From Parascedosporium putredinis (lineage: Eukaryota; Ascomycota; Sordariomycetes; Microascales; Microascaceae): 64,000 nucleotides of DNA. The stretch lies in assembly GCA_949357655.1 (NCBI GenBank), contig CASHTG010000017.1:1426001-1490000 (forward strand). Reading direction: 5' to 3'. Below, piece by piece: positions 61,225 through 64,000 of this stretch. The translations under genes were made by a program, and so were the position numbers. Within the stretch, counting starts at the first letter, position 1; each line of letters begins with the position of its first letter. The notes under the pieces were generated by a model that saw nothing but the letters and a program-made list of their open reading frames with translations, ran no database searches and was not told the origin of the DNA.

Positions 61225-62371
61225 ATGAACAACATCAAAGACCCCGACGCCACGGAGCACTACGACATCCCCAACACCGACGAAGTCCCCTCCCTCCTCA
61301 CCGTCGTCCTCGACACCAACCCCCGCGCCTGGGCCAGCCTCGGCGACGCCCTCCCCTCCGCGATGCCATCGCGAACCTCCTCATCTTCGTCAACGGCCAC
61401 CTGGCCTTTAGCAACTCGAACCAGGTCGCCATCATCGCCGCTCATACCAACAAAGCCTGCTGGCTCTACCCCCAGCCGCCGAACAGAAACCCTACGTGCC
61501 GGCCGCCGCCGCCGCCCACGATGTAGACATGCGCGACGCCGGTCCAGGCGCCGCCACTTCCACTACCACCGCTGCCGCCATCTCCTCCTCTTCCTCGTCC
61601 GCCGTCAGCTCCGCCAACAAGTACCCGCTCTTCGCCCAGATCGAGACCGCCGTCACCTCTTCCATCCGCAACATATCCGCCGCCAGCACCCACGCCGACC
61701 TCGCCCAAGTCACCACCAAGCTCTCCGGCGCCCTGACCATGGCCCTCGCCTACATAAACCGAGCCTCTCAGAGCCTCAGCACCTCCAAACCCACGGCAGC
61801 CGACGTGGGCAAGCCCAGCGTCAGCTCCGCCCTGCGCGGCATCCGCGCCCGTATCCTCGTCATCTCCGTCTCCGACTCCCAACCCTCCCAGTACATCCCC
61901 ACCATGAACGCCGTCTTCGCCGCCTCCCACCTAGAGATACCCATCGATACCCTCTCCCTCTTCGGCAACGACACCTTCATGCAGCAGGCCAGCTTCATCA
62001 CCAACGGCACATTTCTCAAAGCCACCGAGCCCCGAGGCTTCCTCCAGTACCTCATGATGGGCTTCATGGCCGATGGCGAGGCTAGGACCGCCCTCATCTC
62101 CCCTCGCCACCACTCGGTCGATTTCCGCGCCGCCTGCTTCTGCCACCGCAGGGTCATTGACACGGGCTTCGTCTGCTCAGTCTGCCTCGGCATCTTCTGC
62201 GAGATCCCCGCGAATGCGGAATGCATACTCTGCGGGAACAAGCTCCGCCTCGGTTCCTATGGTGCGAAACCTGCCGTCGTACCACGCAGGAAAAAGAAGA
62301 AGAAGAAGGCAGTGAACGGAAGTGGAAGAGAAGAGACCTCGAGCGCCACGGGAACCCCGCGCCCTGGTTAA
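61225..62371 (+). CDS. tfb4: TFIIH subunit Tfb4 (p34/GTF2H3)
   Basis: Core subunit of general transcription and nucleotide-excision-repair factor IIH. Predicted 382 residues, no introns. The von Willebrand-like domain starts VPSLLTVVLDTNPRAW and continues with IANLLIFVNGHLAFSN, NQVAIIAAHTNKACWLYPQP, SALRGIRARILVISVSD, YIPTMNAVFAASHLEIPID and NGTFLKATEPRGFLQYLMMG. The C-terminal C4 zinc finger is visible (CFCHRRVIDTGFVCSVC, ECILCGNKL), followed by a poly-Lys tail. An Ala/Ser/Thr-rich insertion (AAAISSSSSSAVSS) enlarges the protein compared with yeast. One-base losses in CCCC 61353-61356 and AA 61482-61483 break the frame; with both restored there are exactly 383 codons. The start MNNIKDPDATEHYD was chosen because conservation begins right after it. 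Confidence 0.93.
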
Positions 62372-63041
62372 AAGTCGCCGTGAGCGACCCCTTTGGAGCT
62401 AGGGTTACTATACACTAAATACACTTTAAAACCCCAGTCAACAGCGCCTCTTCTCCGGCCATGCACCTCGGTAGGCATGAGGGTGCGTGTCGGAGTCGAA
62501 AGCGGTGCGCTCGTTTGACAGAAAGCGCTCTTCGCCATGGACATGTATTACAAAAGTAGGCAAGAACACTTAAAAGAGGAGATGGAGAAAAAGGGAAAAA
62601 GGAAGAAGAAAAATACCAAAATTCAGGCTGGACTAGCGCTCATGTAGTATACAAATAATCAAAGGATATATGAGGTGCTCGCACCGTCCTTCCCTTTGAG
62701 TGAAGGCTTTGCCTTATCGCCACACGTGCTTTGGACTCCCCACTAACTCCAACCTGCACCGCATCGAAGCCAACTAAACCGCAATATAAAAAGAACCAGA
62801 GTAACATACAGCGAATCGACGTTTTAGGAATTGTACAAGTATCTAAGCCGCTCGACCTACAGAGCGTAAAGTGTGTGTGGGTTCCTGACTCTCTGGATCC
62901 TACAGGTAGAAGCCCCTCCTTCGCGCGAGCCCACTGCAGGACATGCAGAGAGGACATGGCCAATAACTCTAATCCTAGACGAGGCCCACCACTTTTGTTC
63001 CGAGGAACGAGGCCAGGGATCATCTTGTCTTGAGGTTCTAA
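62372..63041. other. convergent intergenic region TFB4 / threonine aspartase
   Basis: 670 bp containing both 3' ends, with a purine-rich stretch at 62575-62615. A GTACAAGTA motif (TACTTGTAC on the minus strand) is at 62833-62841. No gene seen. Confidence 0.6.
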
Positions 63042-64000
63042 TTACTGTCGCTTAATCCGGCGAGCCCCAACAGATATCTTGGTGTCCCCGTCGGGGTTAA
63101 GACGAGACATGAGGCACTGAGGCTCCCTATCCGTAGAGCCCATGGTCGCCAGTGCGAAAGACTCCGTATTATGGCCAAAATAAAAGTAGTACGCAGTCTT
63201 GCTCATCTTGACAGCGATGATACCTAATGCGCCGGCTGTCGTCATTCCCTGGACACCCGGGTGCTTCATGAAATCTTCTTGAATGAAGGCGTGAAGGACA
63301 TCGTGGTCGTCCCCATCGTACAAATCTTCCCCAAATTCACCTTGGCGGCTACCTCGTATGAGGCGCTCGGCGCACCTCTGAGAAGCCATGGTAGTAGCTA
63401 TGTGCTCCCCGGTTCCGCTCGCTACCGCCGCCACGGACACGCCTAATGGGTCTTTAGGGTGAGCGGGGATGACGGCACTTCCGACCCTAACAAGAGCTGC
63501 CGGGCCAACCCTGCCCCTGTGCTTCATACCAATACCACCTGATGAGGACCCAGCTGCGATGCGGCCCATGGAGTCAATCGCAATGGCGCCAACTGTGTCA
63601 CTGATGGAGTCTTTCGCTTGTTCGGCATACTCGCCAAACGACCGTTTATGTCTAGTAGGAGCCGACTCTAGTGTAGGAGAGACTAACGTCCGAGTTGGTG
63701 TTTCTCGACTATTCTGAACGTTTTTCGGAGAGACTTGGTCGGATATGCTGGGAGAAGAAGGCCCGTCGCCTAGAGTAGATCCATCTGCACCGTCTCCTTC
63801 GCTGGGCATAGATTTTCTCCAAGCATACCTGGAACGACGCTGCGGTAGATCTCGACCGAGCGATCTGTCCTCATCCGTTGATGCAGACATCCGAGGTAGC
63901 TGGATTTCGTCTAGAATTCCTATATTCGGAGTGCCGAACTGAGTACTTTGCCGAGATGGCCCCGCCCCGGAGATACCTTGGCGAGTAGGGCCGTCCTGGC
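63042..64000 (-). CDS. threonine aspartase (taspase-1-like, asparaginase-2 family), 5' end outside window
   Basis: N-terminal-nucleophile hydrolase related to taspase 1, which cleaves itself before a threonine and then cuts after Asp in nuclear regulators. Only the C-terminal part is present. The frame is open from the right edge without a stop, so the Met at 63890 is internal or undecidable. A Ser-rich linker precedes AEQAKDSISDTVGAIAID; the Thr (codon 63594-63596) is the expected nucleophile. It is followed by MGRIAAGSSSGGIGMKHRGR, VGPAALVRVGSAV and VASGTGEHIATTMASQRCAE, all close to the taspase beta subunit. The C terminus is VGARRIKRQ. No frame break in the visible part. Fungal substrates are not known to me. 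Confidence 0.88.
   Translation of the reverse strand, partial: QDGPTRQGISGAGPSRQSTQFGTPNIGILDEIQLPRMSASTDEDRSLGRDLPQRRSRYAWRKSMPSEGDGADGSTLGDGPSSPSISDQVSPKNVQNSRETPTRTLVSPTLESAPTRHKRSFGEYAEQAKDSISDTVGAIAIDSMGRIAAGSSSGGIGMKHRGRVGPAALVRVGSAVIPAHPKDPLGVSVAAVASGTGEHIATTMASQRCAERLIRGSRQGEFGEDLYDGDDHDVLHAFIQEDFMKHPGVQGMTTAGALGIIAVKMSKTAYYFYFGHNTESFALATMGSTDREPQCLMSRLNPDGDTKISVGARRIKRQ

Noticed and set aside
53951..62371. Pseudogene interpretation of TRM2, SHE4 and TFB4
   Set aside because: Breaks are almost all one-base losses in homopolymers while conserved motifs on both sides are intact with no in-frame nonsense changes, which fits sequencing error better.

Overview
This window is nuclear DNA from a filamentous ascomycete (Pezizomycotina, most likely a sordariomycete-type mould). 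Introns are short (about 65-140 bp) with GTRNGT donors, CTAAC/CTGAC/TACTAAC branch sites and YAG acceptors. Coding sequence is rich in G or C at third positions. The genes are conserved fungal housekeeping genes. I see no bacterial-type operon, CRISPR array, rRNA, convincing tRNA or intact transposon, and no biosynthetic cluster. I did not find a clear undescribed biological system.

Layout. The left part is gene-poor: a large 'gastric mucin-like' conserved fungal protein (135-3537, minus), a 9.2-kb stretch with no recognisable gene, then a divergent pair of WD40 genes: a small cytoplasmic-type WD40 protein (minus) and the replisome adaptor Ctf4/SepB (plus). A second desert of about 17.7 kb (17355-35019) follows. 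The right part (35-64 kb) is dense: SFL1-type heat-shock-factor regulator (+), a DUF3245-like protein (-), DLT1 (-), nucleoporin NDC1 (-), endosomal syntaxin PEP12 (+), mitochondrial insertase COX18 (-), mannosyltransferase ALG11 (+), gamma-glutamyltranspeptidase (-), tRNA m5U54 methyltransferase TRM2 (+), myosin chaperone SHE4 (-), TFIIH subunit TFB4 (+) and a threonine aspartase (taspase-like, -) running off the right edge. Neighbours work in unrelated processes; they share divergent promoters (NDC1/PEP12, COX18/ALG11, GGT/TRM2, WD40/CTF4) rather than pathways.

Quality caveat. Nearly every long gene is interrupted by apparent single-base losses, and almost all those I could place sit in short homopolymer runs. 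Restoring one base per site (two at one site) makes the summed exon lengths of eight genes exact multiples of three. These are therefore most likely sequencing/assembly errors, not pseudogenes. Spans below run from the inferred start to the inferred stop across these breaks.
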